Positions 25,195-34,274 of a stretch of DNA of 64,000 bases are shown one piece after another. The stretch is from assembly GCA_026646885.1 (NCBI GenBank), contig JAPKHK010000009.1, forward strand, positions 62,001-126,000. Reading direction: 5' to 3'. The DNA is from Casimicrobiaceae bacterium. GTDB taxonomy: Bacteria > Pseudomonadota > Gammaproteobacteria > Burkholderiales > Casimicrobiaceae. Positions within the stretch are counted from its first letter, which is position 1, and each line of letters starts with the position of its first letter. A model generated the notes under the pieces. That model searched no databases, was not told the origin of the DNA, and worked only from the letters and a program-made list of their open reading frames with translations. Made by a program: the position numbers and the translations under genes.

Positions 25195-27126
25195 ATGGGC
25201 AAGATCATCGGCATCGACCTTGGGACGACCAACTCCTGTGTCGCCATCATGGAGGGCGGGCAACCGAGAGTCATCGAAAACTCAGAAGGCGCTCGCACCA
25301 CACCTTCCATCGTCGCTTACCAGGATGATGGCGAGATTCTGGTGGGTGCCTCAGCCAAGCGCCAGGCGGTCACCAATCCCAAGAACACCTTGTATGCGGT
25401 GAAGCGGCTCATTGGGCGGCGCTTCGAGGAAAAGGAAGTGCAAAAGGACATCGACCTCATGCCCTATCGCATTACCAAGGCCGACAATGGCGACGCTTGG
25501 GTAGAGGTGCGAGGCAAGGCGGTGGCGCCGCCCCAGGTGTCCAGCGAAGTTCTGCGCAAAATGAAGAAAACCGCCGAAGATTACCTCGGCGAACCGGTCA
25601 CCGAAGCGGTGATCACGGTTCCCGCCTACTTCAACGATTCGCAGCGCCAGGCGACCAAGGACGCTGGCCGTATCGCCGGCCTGGACGTCAAGCGCATCAT
25701 CAATGAGCCCACTGCGGCGGCGCTGGCATTTGGTCTGGACAAGAAAGGCGGTGACCGCAAGATTGCGGTGTACGACCTGGGCGGCGGCACCTTCGACATT
25801 TCTATCATCGAAATCGCCGATGTCGAAGGCGAGATGCAGTTCGAGGTGCTCTCCACCAATGGCGATACTTTTCTCGGCGGTGAGGATTTCGATCAGCGTG
25901 TCATCGACTATCTAGTTACCGAGTTCAAGAAGGAGCAGGGCGTAGACCTCTCCAAGGACGTGCTTGCCCTGCAACGCCTGAAAGATGCGGCAGAAAAAGC
26001 TAAGATCGAGCTGTCCTCCTCGCAGCAGACCGAGATCAACCTGCCCTACATAACCGCGGATGCCTCGGGCCCGAAGCATCTATCGCTGAAGATCACCCGC
26101 GCCAAATTCGAGAGTCTGGTCGAGGAACTGATCGAGCGCACCATAGAGCCCTGCCGCATCGCCGTGAAGGACGCCGGCGTTAAGCTCTCCGACATCAGCG
26201 ACGTCATTCTGGTTGGCGGCATGACGCGTATGCCCAAGGTGCAGGACAAGGTGCGCGAGTATTTCCTGCGCGATCCACGCAAGGACGTCAACCCCGACGA
26301 AGCGGTGGCCGTGGGGGCAGCCATCCAGGCCTCGGTGCTGTCTGGAGAACGCAAGGACGTATTGCTGCTCGACGTGACGCCTTTGAGCCTGGGTATCGAA
26401 ACCTTGGGTGGAGTGATGACCAAGCTCATTCAGAAGAACACCACCATCCCCACCAAGGCGACCCAGGTGTTTTCCACCGCGGAAGACAACCAGACCGCGG
26501 TCACTATCCACGTCTTGCAGGGTGAGCGGGAGATGTCCGCGGGCAACAAAAGCCTGGGGCAGTTTAATCTCACCGACATTCCGCCCGCGCCGCGAGGGCT
26601 TCCGCAGATCGAGGTCACCTTCGACATCGACGCCAACGGCATTTTGCACGTTTCGGCCAAGGACAAGGCCACGGGCAAGGAAAACAAGATCAAGATCCAG
26701 GCTTCCAGCGGCCTGACCGAAGACGAGATCCAGCGCATGGTCAAAGATGCTGAGGCGCATGCCGAGGAAGATCATCGCACCCACGAGCTGGTCGACTCGC
26801 GCAACCAGTGCGATGCTGCCATCCATTCGGTCAAGAAGGCGCTCAGCGAATATGGCAAGGAGCTGGAGGCGGCCGAGAAAGACAAGATCGAGGCGGCGAT
26901 CAAAGAAGCCGAGGAAGCGATCAAGGGCTCCGACAAGGACGCCATTCAGGCAAAGACTCAGGCCCTGATGACCGCGGCGCAGAAGCTGGGCGAGAAAATG
27001 TATGCTCAGTCGCAGGCGCAGCCACAGGGCGCGGCCGGGTCCGAAGGCGGTGGTGGTGCGGGAGCTGGGGCGGGCGACGAGAAGGTGGTCGATGCCGAGT
27101 TCACCGAGGTCAAGGACAAGAAGTAA
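25195..27126 (+). CDS. dnaK: molecular chaperone DnaK
   Basis: A 643-residue Hsp70. The ATPase motifs are [12 protein letters not shown] at the N-terminus, [38 protein letters not shown] and [11 protein letters not shown]. The linker [19 protein letters not shown] joins the substrate-binding domain, and the Gly-rich tail ends with the EEVD-like [11 protein letters not shown] typical of proteobacterial DnaK. GAGGGGAA precedes the ATG by about 6 nt. grpE ends 97 nt upstream and dnaJ starts 186 nt downstream. Confidence 0.98.
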   Translation: MGKIIGIDLGTTNSCVAIMEGGQPRVIENSEGARTTPSIVAYQDDGEILVGASAKRQAVTNPKNTLYAVKRLIGRRFEEKEVQKDIDLMPYRITKADNGDAWVEVRGKAVAPPQVSSEVLRKMKKTAEDYLGEPVTEAVITVPAYFNDSQRQATKDAGRIAGLDVKRIINEPTAAALAFGLDKKGGDRKIAVYDLGGGTFDISIIEIADVEGEMQFEVLSTNGDTFLGGEDFDQRVIDYLVTEFKKEQGVDLSKDVLALQRLKDAAEKAKIELSSSQQTEINLPYITADASGPKHLSLKITRAKFESLVEELIERTIEPCRIAVKDAGVKLSDISDVILVGGMTRMPKVQDKVREYFLRDPRKDVNPDEAVAVGAAIQASVLSGERKDVLLLDVTPLSLGIETLGGVMTKLIQKNTTIPTKATQVFSTAEDNQTAVTIHVLQGEREMSAGNKSLGQFNLTDIPPAPRGLPQIEVTFDIDANGILHVSAKDKATGKENKIKIQASSGLTEDEIQRMVKDAEAHAEEDHRTHELVDSRNQCDAAIHSVKKALSEYGKELEAAEKDKIEAAIKEAEEAIKGSDKDAIQAKTQALMTAAQKLGEKMYAQSQAQPQGAAGSEGGGGAGAGAGDEKVVDAEFTEVKDKK

Positions 27127-27272
27127 GGAAACAGGGAAGAGGGGCGGGTGCGAGGGATTCATCGTCGTGGGTCGGTCTCTCCCCCGCCCTTTGCGGTTGC
27201 TTGACACCCGAACCATCGCCTCTGCTCACATCAATCCGAACATTCCCGCCGCACGTGATTCTCTACCGTGCC

Positions 27273-27307
27273 AGCCCCTAGCCCCTAGCCCCTAGCCCCT
27301 AGCCCCT
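27273..27307 (+). repeat. (AGCCCCT)5 heptanucleotide tandem repeat in front of dnaJ
   Basis: Five perfect copies of AGCCCCT end 5 nt before the dnaJ ATG. The opposite strand reads as five GGGG runs separated by CTA, an ideal G-quadruplex pattern. The tract occupies the place where a Shine-Dalgarno should be. Confidence 0.95.
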
Positions 27308-27312
27308 CATTT

Positions 27313-28440
27313 ATGTCCAAACGCGACTACTACACCGTCCTCGGCGTCAACCGTGATGCCAGCGACGAGGATATCAAGAAGGCCTATCGCAAGCTGGCGA
27401 TGAAGCATCATCCCGATCGCAATCCGGACAATCCTAAATCGGAGGAAGCCTTCAAGGAGGGCAAGGAGGCTTATGAAGTCCTTTCCGACGCGAAGAAGCG
27501 AGCTGCCTACGACCAGTTCGGCCACGCCGGAGTGGACCCCGCGGCGGGCATGGGCGGTGCGCAGGGCGGATTTGGCGGCTTTGGCGACGCATTTGGCGAT
27601 ATCTTCAGTGAAATCTTTGGCGGCGGCGGTCCGCGTGGCCGCGGCAGCGGCATGTATCGCGGCGCGGATTTGCGCTACAACCTCGAGATCAGCTTGGAAG
27701 AAGCGGCGCGCGGCACCGAGGCAAAGATCCGCATTCCCACGATGGAGGAGTGTGGAACTTGTCACGGCAGTGGTGCCAAGCCAGGCACTCAACCCAAGAC
27801 TTGCCCGCATTGCAATGGTTCGGGCCAGATTCGCATCTCACAGGGCTTCTTCTCCATCCAGCAGACCTGCCCGCATTGCCACGGCAGTGGACGCTACGTC
27901 GCCGATCCGTGTCGTGATTGTGGCGGTGCGGGGCGAACCAAGAAGCACAAGACCTTGTCAGTGAAGATCCCCGCGGGAGTCGACCAGGACGATCGAATTC
28001 GCCTGGCGGGCGAAGGCGAACCCGGTCTCAATGGCGGGCCGCCCGGAGACCTCTACGTCGTGGTGAGTCTCAAGCCGCATTCGGTCTTCCAGAGGGAGCA
28101 GAACGACCTGCATTGTGAAATGCCGATCAGCTTTGCCACCGCTGCGCTGGGGGGCGAGATCGAGATTCCCACGCTCGATGGCAGCGCCAAGATCAAGATC
28201 CCACATGAAACCCAATCGGGCCAAGTGTTTCGCTTGCGCGGCAAGGGCATACGCGGAGTGCGCAGCTCGGGTCACGGCGACCTCTATTGCCACGTTGTCG
28301 TGGAAACACCGGTTAAGCTCAGCGAAAAGCAGCGCGAGCTGCTGCGCGAATTCGAGGCATTGGGGCAAAAAGACAGCACCGTGCACAATCCGCGCGCCAA
28401 GTCCTGGATGGAAAAGGTGCGAGAGTTTTTTTCGGAGTAG
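27313..28440 (+). CDS. dnaJ: chaperone DnaJ
   Basis: A 375-residue type I Hsp40 that delivers clients to DnaK and stimulates its ATPase. The J domain carries HHPDRN, followed by the Gly/Phe-rich linker ([21 protein letters not shown]) and four zinc-binding motifs: [24 protein letters not shown] and CRDCGGAG. The C-terminal substrate domains end in a dimerisation segment. The ATG at 27313 is certain by homology, yet no purine-rich ribosome site exists: the preceding 40 nt are the CCCC-rich heptamer repeat and CATTT. Translation may depend on the structure of this leader or on unstructured initiation. Confidence 0.97.
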   Translation: MSKRDYYTVLGVNRDASDEDIKKAYRKLAMKHHPDRNPDNPKSEEAFKEGKEAYEVLSDAKKRAAYDQFGHAGVDPAAGMGGAQGGFGGFGDAFGDIFSEIFGGGGPRGRGSGMYRGADLRYNLEISLEEAARGTEAKIRIPTMEECGTCHGSGAKPGTQPKTCPHCNGSGQIRISQGFFSIQQTCPHCHGSGRYVADPCRDCGGAGRTKKHKTLSVKIPAGVDQDDRIRLAGEGEPGLNGGPPGDLYVVVSLKPHSVFQREQNDLHCEMPISFATAALGGEIEIPTLDGSAKIKIPHETQSGQVFRLRGKGIRGVRSSGHGDLYCHVVVETPVKLSEKQRELLREFEALGQKDSTVHNPRAKSWMEKVREFFSE

Positions 28441-28465
28441 CGATACGCACCCGTGGTGTGGACCG

Positions 28466-28482
28466 CGCCCTGCCGCAGGGCG
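28466..28482. terminator. short hairpin between convergent dnaJ and GGDEF/EAL genes
   Basis: CGCCCTG (28466-28472), loop CCG, CAGGGCG (28476-28482), a perfect 7-bp stem followed by ATTCTT. It is a weak terminator candidate because there is no real T-run. Confidence 0.4.
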
Positions 28483-28493
28483 ATTCTTCGGCT

Positions 28494-30737
28494 CTACACC
28501 GTTGGCCGCTCTGGATGAATCGCTTCGGCCATTTCGATGCGATTGCGCCACCATATTTCGAGTGAAAGCGCATCGAGCGGCGCGCTGATGTAAAAGCCCT
28601 GCGCCTCCTCACAGCCGTTTCTTTGCAGAAAGCGATATTGCGCCGGGCTTTCCACACCCTCAGCAATCACGCGCAGCCCAAGACCTTTGGCCAGAGCCAG
28701 AATGGCCAAAGTGATGGCCTCGTCGTTGTGATCGTGGTCGAGCCCGCGTACGAACTTCTGGTCGATCTTTACGCTATGTAGAGGGAGTCGCGTGAGGTAA
28801 TTCAAACTTGAATAGCCTGTGCCGAAATCGTCCATGGTGATGGTCACTCCCATGGATTTGAGGCGCATCAGCGTGGCCACCGCCTTTTCGGGATTGGAAA
28901 TGATCACCGATTCGGTGATTTCCAGATCCAGGAAGCGCGGCAAGAGGCCGCTGTCCGCGAGCGCGTGTTCGACCACGCTCACCCAGTTTTCCTGTTCGAG
29001 CTGCTGTACCGATAGGTTCACGGAGAGGCGCATCGGCAGATCCTGATCATGCCAGGTCCGAGCCTGTAGGCAGGCCGCACGCAGCGCCCATGTTCCCATG
29101 GGATGGATGAGTCCCGATTCCTCGGCAACGGGGATGAATTCTCCGGGAGATATGAGACCGCGCTCAGGATCGCGCCAGCGCAGCAGCGCCTCAACACCTG
29201 CCGGCCAGCCCGAGGCGATGTCGATTTGCGGCTGAAAAACCAACTCGAACTCGTTGTTGGCAAGTGCCCGGCGCAAATCATTCTCCAACTTGAGGCGCGC
29301 TTGTACGCGGGCATTCATCTCCGGCGTGTAAAAGCGATAGGCGTCGCGCCCGTGCTCCTTGGCCGCGTACATGGCGGTATCGGCCTGTTTCACCAAGCCC
29401 ACGGGATCGGCGGCGTCTTCCGGATAGAGCGCGATGCCGATGCTCACCGTGACGGTCAGATCTTGGCCGGCGAGCGAAAAAGGCGCGGCGAAGGCGCGTT
29501 GCACTCGGCCGAGCAGGTCCATGACGTGATGGGTACTGTGCGCTGGCTGCAAACCCGGGACGACGATCAAGAACTCGTCTCCGCCTAGCCGCGCTACCGT
29601 ATCGTTCTCCCGAACAGCCTGCTGCAAGCGCTGCGCCGCGTCACGGAGGAGCTGGTCCCCGGCGTCGTGGCCCAGTGTGTCATTGATGCGTTTGAAGTGA
29701 TCGAAATCGATGAACAGCACCGCCACTTCGGCCTGCTGGCGCTCCGCATCAGCCAGCATTTGCCGAAGGCGCGTGTTGAGCAGGGCGCGATTGGGCAAGC
29801 CGGTGAGGATATCGTGCTGTGCCAGCCGATAAGCATTCGCGGTGGCTACCTTGAGTTCCTGCGTGCGCAGGGCAACTTGCTCTTCGAGAGTGCGCTGGTT
29901 ACCCTCCAACGCCGCCTTGTTTTCCTCGAGGCGGCGCTGGTAGCTCACGATTTCGCTGCGGCTGGTCGCGAGCTTGCCCGCCATGTCGTTGAACGCTTCG
30001 GTGAGGTGCGCGAGCTCGTCACTGGTGGTTACCGGCACGTGCACATCGAAGCGCCCCGCCGCAACGGCCTTGGCGGCTCGCGTGAGGCGGTTGATCGGCA
30101 TCACCAACCTGCGCGTGAGAAGGACAACGATCAACACGCTCAGCAAGATGGCTCCCAGGGCGATTTTCAGTGCGCCGAACACATAGGCCCACTGTCGCGC
30201 AGCCACGCGCTCGTAGTGCATGCCAATGCGGATATAGCCGATCGGCGAGCCCGGGTCGGCGCTAGTGCCGACTCCGCGGAGTGCCTGATCCGCGGCTCGC
30301 GTGCGTATCGGGGTAATGAGTTCGAGGATCTGCCGTCCGTCGTGGCGGATTTCGGCAATCACCGTCTCGCCTTCAATGCGTCCGGATCGGTCCGCGAGGG
30401 GAGGCAGGGTACCTTGTTGAAAACCCCTGGCGGCAATCGATTCGCGACGTGCATCCAGCATTTCGGCGTACGCGATGTCGGAATCGAACTTGAGTATGTC
30501 GAGAATGTGCGCGGCGTCGTCCCGATTGGCGGTATAAGCGGTGTATTCGCTCACCTCCGCTAGGACTTCGAGCGTAGCGCGTGCTTGGGCTTCGAGTTTG
30601 GTCTGTGCGTCGCGAGCTTCCTGGTGCACCAAGAAACCAGTGACGCCCAGCGCCGTTACGACGATTCCGCCTATCGAAAGTAGGTTCAGCTTGGCGAGCA
30701 GGCCCAGGCCCGAGCGGGTTTGCGTCTGCTCATTCAT
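28494..30737 (-). CDS. membrane GGDEF/EAL c-di-GMP enzyme with HAMP
   Basis: 747 residues from ATG 30737. TM1 lies at about 14-36, followed by a periplasmic sensor of about 150 residues and TM2 near 190-210. A HAMP region (LVMPINRLTRAAKAVAAG) and a coiled coil (SYQRRLEENKAALEGNQRTL) lead to the GGDEF domain with intact active site RLGGDEFLIV. The EAL domain starts with the EALLRW motif and keeps DDFGTGYSSLNYL and EGVES. Both active sites look intact, so it may make or degrade c-di-GMP depending on signal. It overlaps by 8 nt the upstream gene for a periplasmic binding protein, a probable ligand presenter for its sensor domain. Confidence 0.92.
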   Translation of the reverse strand: MNEQTQTRSGLGLLAKLNLLSIGGIVVTALGVTGFLVHQEARDAQTKLEAQARATLEVLAEVSEYTAYTANRDDAAHILDILKFDSDIAYAEMLDARRESIAARGFQQGTLPPLADRSGRIEGETVIAEIRHDGRQILELITPIRTRAADQALRGVGTSADPGSPIGYIRIGMHYERVAARQWAYVFGALKIALGAILLSVLIVVLLTRRLVMPINRLTRAAKAVAAGRFDVHVPVTTSDELAHLTEAFNDMAGKLATSRSEIVSYQRRLEENKAALEGNQRTLEEQVALRTQELKVATANAYRLAQHDILTGLPNRALLNTRLRQMLADAERQQAEVAVLFIDFDHFKRINDTLGHDAGDQLLRDAAQRLQQAVRENDTVARLGGDEFLIVVPGLQPAHSTHHVMDLLGRVQRAFAAPFSLAGQDLTVTVSIGIALYPEDAADPVGLVKQADTAMYAAKEHGRDAYRFYTPEMNARVQARLKLENDLRRALANNEFELVFQPQIDIASGWPAGVEALLRWRDPERGLISPGEFIPVAEESGLIHPMGTWALRAACLQARTWHDQDLPMRLSVNLSVQQLEQENWVSVVEHALADSGLLPRFLDLEITESVIISNPEKAVATLMRLKSMGVTITMDDFGTGYSSLNYLTRLPLHSVKIDQKFVRGLDHDHNDEAITLAILALAKGLGLRVIAEGVESPAQYRFLQRNGCEEAQGFYISAPLDALSLEIWWRNRIEMAEAIHPERPTV

Positions 30738-31746
30738 GGGTTTTCCTGGCCATATGCAGGATGTCCGAGGGCCAATCGATGCGCATGTGCTTGGCGGTGC
30801 GTAGGTTGACGGAGAGTACCAGCCTTGCGGGTTGTTGTGGAAACTCCCGTGACAGTCCGGTGCGCCGCAGCGCGGCGAGGCCGCAATGCTTCCCCAGGTC
30901 CGCATAGTCGGGTTCCAGGGCGTAGAGCGCGCCGGCCTTTACCCACGCATCGGAGAGCCCGATCAACGGAATTCGGGCTCGAAAGGAGTGCAGCAAGATT
31001 GCCTTGGCGGTCTGCGGCGTGAACACCGTGCGATCGTTCACCCCGAGGATTACATCTGCGCGCTTACCTAAACGCTGCAAGGCTTCCGGCAATTGGCGGG
31101 GCGCGCGTACCGGTTCGAACAAGGGCTGCAGTCCGACTCGCTGCAGCGCTTCGGCGAGGCGAGCGATCGGCCTGGCATTAAAGTCCGGATCGTAGAGCAG
31201 GCCCACGCGCCGCGCCTGCGTATGCAAACGTCGGATCCACGTCGCCTGGAGCTCCGGTGACACCTCGGCGGGAATGGCGATGACGGCGTCGCCACGCGGC
31301 TGCTTGGCGCCTTCCTGGGCCAAGCAGGCAATGAGCGAGGCTTGGTTGTGCCAGCGCAGAACCTCATCGGCGGCGCGCTGGCCGATGCCAAGAAACACGG
31401 TCTCGGGCGACGCGGTCCGGAGCACGTCCAGCGCATCATCCCTTACCAGCGACAGAAACCGCGTCGTCACGGGCTGATCCGCGAGCGCAATTTTGACACC
31501 CCCAAGGGCCTGCTCGATGCGAGCGTCTGCGTCGGGCGCTACCACCAAGATCTTGGCAGTTCGAGGCGCTGCACCCGCTCGCGGACAGAACAGCAACGCG
31601 GCGACAAACACCAGGCGAAAAACAGTGCGACACCCCGCGCTTGGGCCGAACGCGCAAATGCGGGGCGCACCGGGCGTTCCGGCGGCGCGATTCGAGTCTA
31701 CCTTTGCAAGCAGGGCCGAGTCTCCTTGGTTGCGGCAAGAGGGCAT
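30730..31746 (-). CDS. periplasmic ABC-type substrate-binding protein (ABC_sub_bind family)
   Basis: About 338 residues if ATG 31746 is used; the N-terminus before the hydrophobic segment VFRLVFVAALLFCPRAGA is long, so a later start is possible. The two-lobed fold is of the PF04392 type: strand/helix alternation with RRVGLLYDPDFNARPIARLAEAL, then the central ADVILGVNDRTVFTPQTAKAIL and RIPLIGLSDAWVKAGALYAL. No permease or ATPase gene is nearby. Instead the stop codon overlaps the GGDEF/EAL start (AGGAAAACCCATGAATGAG context), a pairing seen where a binding protein feeds a membrane signalling protein. Ligand unknown. Confidence 0.8.
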   Translation of the reverse strand: MPSCRNQGDSALLAKVDSNRAAGTPGAPRICAFGPSAGCRTVFRLVFVAALLFCPRAGAAPRTAKILVVAPDADARIEQALGGVKIALADQPVTTRFLSLVRDDALDVLRTASPETVFLGIGQRAADEVLRWHNQASLIACLAQEGAKQPRGDAVIAIPAEVSPELQATWIRRLHTQARRVGLLYDPDFNARPIARLAEALQRVGLQPLFEPVRAPRQLPEALQRLGKRADVILGVNDRTVFTPQTAKAILLHSFRARIPLIGLSDAWVKAGALYALEPDYADLGKHCGLAALRRTGLSREFPQQPARLVLSVNLRTAKHMRIDWPSDILHMARKTHE

Positions 31747-31911
31747 GTCTATTTCCGATGATGGCCGCCAGAAGGTCTGGCGCGGCCTCAAGGAGCTGCC
31801 GGCAACTTCTCGCAGCGTGTGCTAGAGCCCCAGCCCCCTCCGTATCACCCCCCGGAGCAATGCAGGGGCAGCCGCGATCATACCGCGCCCATCTCCGCTT
31901 GTGTTTCTTGG

Positions 31912-33429
31912 TCAGCGAATTTGGACCACGGGTATCTTGCCGATTCTTGCTTGCCACTCCCGCGGGCCGGTGATGTGCACCGCCTCGCCGCGGGCATCGA
32001 CCGCGACGGTGACTGGCATGTCCTTGACCTCAAATTCGTAGATCGCTTCCATGCCAAGATCGGCAAAAGCGACCACCCGCGCCGCGCGGATCGCCTTGGA
32101 GACGAGATAGGCCGCGCCGCCAACCGCCATAAGGTAAACCGCTCGGTGTTCGCGTATGGCTTCGATCGCGGCCGGTCCGCGCTCGGCTTTGCCTACCATA
32201 CCGAGAAGCCCGGTTTCGGCGAGCATCTGGCGGGTGAATTTGTCCATGCGCGTGGCGGTGGTGGGGCCTGCAGGACCCACCACTTCGTCGCGCACCGGAT
32301 CGACCGGACCGACGTAATAGATGAAGCGGTTCTGGAAATCCACCGGCAGTGTCTCACCGCGGGAAAGCATGTCGGTCATGCGCTTGTGCGCGGCATCGCG
32401 CCCGGTCAAGAGCCTACCGTTCAAGAGCAGCACTTCGCCGGGCTTCCAACTCGCCACTTCCTCGCGCGTTACGGTGTCCAGATTGACACGGCGCCCCTTG
32501 GAGGCGTCGTAGGTGATTCGCGGCCAATCTTCGAGCGAGGGCGGTTCGAGGTTCGCCGGGCCCGAGCCATCCAGCACGAAATGGACGTGCCGCGTTGCCG
32601 CGCAATTGGGAATCATCGCCACCGGCAGATTCGCCGCGTGGGTCGGGTAATCGAGTATCTTCACGTCGAGTACCGTGGTGAGGCCGCCCAATCCTTGGGC
32701 GCCGATGCCCAAAGCGTTGACCTTTTCGTAGAGTTCGATGCGCAGTTCCTCGGCACGATTCCTGGGGCCGCGGGCGATAAGCTCCGGCATGTCGATGGGC
32801 TCCATCAGGGCCTCTTTGGCCATCACCATGGCCTTTTCCGCGGTGCCGCCGATGCCGATGCCCAGCATGCCCGGCGGGCACCAGCCGGCGCCCATGGTGG
32901 GCACGGTCTTCAACACCCAGTCGACCACGGAATCCGAAGGGTTGAGCATCACGAACTTGGACTTCGCCTCGGAGCCGCCGCCTTTCGCGGCGACGTGCAC
33001 ATCCACCCGGTCGCCGGGCACGATCTCATAGTTGATTACCGCGGGAGTGTTGTCCTTCGTGTTCTTGCGCGCACCCGCCGGATCGGCCAGCACCGAGGCG
33101 CGCAGCTTGTTGTCCGGGTGAAGATAGGCGCGTCGCACGCCCTCGTTGACCATGTCCTCCACGCTGAGGGTAGCGTCCCACTGCACCTTCATCCCCACTT
33201 TGAGAAATACGGTGACGATGCCGGTGTCCTGACAGATCGGCCGATGCCCTTCGGCGCACAGCCGCGAGTTGACGAGTATCTGCGCCATGGCGTCTTTGGC
33301 CGCGGGCGACTGTTCCAATTCATAGGCGCGGGCGAGTGCCTTGATGTAATCGGCCGGGTGGTAGTAGGAGATAAACTGCAGGGCGTCGGCAATGCTCTGG
33401 ACAAAATGGTCCTGGCGGATAACACACAT
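31912..33429 (-). CDS. fumarate hydratase class I
   Basis: A 505-residue single-chain, [4Fe-4S]-dependent fumarase of the FumA/FumB type, interconverting fumarate and malate in the citric acid cycle. Cluster cysteines are Cys66 (PICQDTG), Cys184 (AGWCPPG) and Cys276 (IPNCAATRH). The N-terminus MCVIRQDHFVQSIADALQFI and the SYYHPADYIKAL helix match the family start exactly. The C-terminal GPTTATRMD and GKAERG segments are typical. As an oxygen-sensitive enzyme it suits low-oxygen or iron-replete growth. The UPF0114 gene upstream (46-nt spacer) is probably in the same operon. Confidence 0.95.
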   Translation of the reverse strand: MCVIRQDHFVQSIADALQFISYYHPADYIKALARAYELEQSPAAKDAMAQILVNSRLCAEGHRPICQDTGIVTVFLKVGMKVQWDATLSVEDMVNEGVRRAYLHPDNKLRASVLADPAGARKNTKDNTPAVINYEIVPGDRVDVHVAAKGGGSEAKSKFVMLNPSDSVVDWVLKTVPTMGAGWCPPGMLGIGIGGTAEKAMVMAKEALMEPIDMPELIARGPRNRAEELRIELYEKVNALGIGAQGLGGLTTVLDVKILDYPTHAANLPVAMIPNCAATRHVHFVLDGSGPANLEPPSLEDWPRITYDASKGRRVNLDTVTREEVASWKPGEVLLLNGRLLTGRDAAHKRMTDMLSRGETLPVDFQNRFIYYVGPVDPVRDEVVGPAGPTTATRMDKFTRQMLAETGLLGMVGKAERGPAAIEAIREHRAVYLMAVGGAAYLVSKAIRAARVVAFADLGMEAIYEFEVKDMPVTVAVDARGEAVHITGPREWQARIGKIPVVQIR

Positions 33430-33474
33430 GATGAATTCCCGTGCTGGAGTCGAACGCTAGGCATACTGCCTAAA

Positions 33475-33999
33475 TCAGTGGGCCTCGGGGCGTACTGGCA
33501 TGATGCGCTCGACCAAGGCCATGGACAATGCCGAAAAGAGGAATACGGTGTGAATGATGGTCTGCCACATGATTTGATGGGTCGATAGTTGCGGCGCATC
33601 GATGAAGGTACGCAGAAGGTGAATCGAGGAAATCGCGATGATGGCGGTGGCGAGCTTCAACTTCAGCACCGAGGCATTGACGTGTGAGAGCCACTCCGGC
33701 TCGTCGGGGTGGCCCCGGAGATTGAGCCGCGAGACGAAGGTTTCATAGCCGCCGATGATCACCATGATCAAGAGGTTGGAGATCATCACCACGTCGATGA
33801 GGCCCAGCACGATGAGCATGATCTCTTGTTCCTTGAGCGCATTGGCATGGCTCACCAGATGCCAGCACTCGCGCGCGAACATATAGACGTAGACTGCCTG
33901 GGCGAGAATCAGCCCGATGTAGAGCGGCAACTGCAACCAGCGGCTGGTGAAAATGAGGGCCGAAATGGGGTTCAGACGTGGAGAGGCGGAGGGCGTCAT
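33475..33999 (-). CDS. UPF0114 (YqhA-like) inner-membrane protein
   Basis: 174 residues with three or four membrane helices: YIGLILAQAVYVYMF, IMLIVLGLIDVVMISNLLIMVIIGGYETFV and LKLATAIIAISSIHLLRTF. The ISNLLIMVIIGGYETFVS and SSIHLL elements are the UPF0114 signature. Function is unknown. It lies upstream of fumarase on the same strand and is likely co-transcribed. The ribosome site is weak. Confidence 0.88.
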   Translation of the reverse strand: MTPSASPRLNPISALIFTSRWLQLPLYIGLILAQAVYVYMFARECWHLVSHANALKEQEIMLIVLGLIDVVMISNLLIMVIIGGYETFVSRLNLRGHPDEPEWLSHVNASVLKLKLATAIIAISSIHLLRTFIDAPQLSTHQIMWQTIIHTVFLFSALSMALVERIMPVRPEAH

Positions 34000-34153
34000 G
34001 GTGGATGGCAGAAGGGTAACTGCCGAATTTTAGCATTCGCTTGCTTCGAATCCTCGATAAGCGGACGGGCAGAGGCGTCTTTCTAGCTGCCAAGAGGGAT
34101 TCAATCGAGCGTTTGTTTTAGAGCGCTCCGCGCCCAGCCTTGTTTTGCGCGTT

Positions 34154-34181
34154 TTGCGGCGCTGACCGCTGATGCTACAAT
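34154..34181 (+). promoter_or_regulatory. candidate acs promoter
   Basis: TTGCGG (34154-34159), a 16-nt spacer, and TACAAT (34176-34181). Transcription would begin near 34188. A perfect palindrome CTTATATAAG follows at 34206-34215 inside the leader, in an AT-rich island unlike the surrounding GC-rich DNA. Confidence 0.5.
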
Positions 34182-34274
34182 GCAATTTAGCCCTAACTCT
34201 TATGTCTTATATAAGATATAAGGGTCGAATGAGGTGCCACTTTTCTTCCTTTTTCCTCGTCCAGGAGGCAGATC

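Noticed and set aside
26080-27216. 378-residue frame opposite dnaK
   Set aside because: Antisense shadow of a strongly codon-biased gene.
31819-33588. 589-residue open frame opposite the fumarase gene
   Set aside because: Fumarase is certain on the minus strand by its cysteine and substrate motifs; the opposite frame has no domain and low-quality composition.
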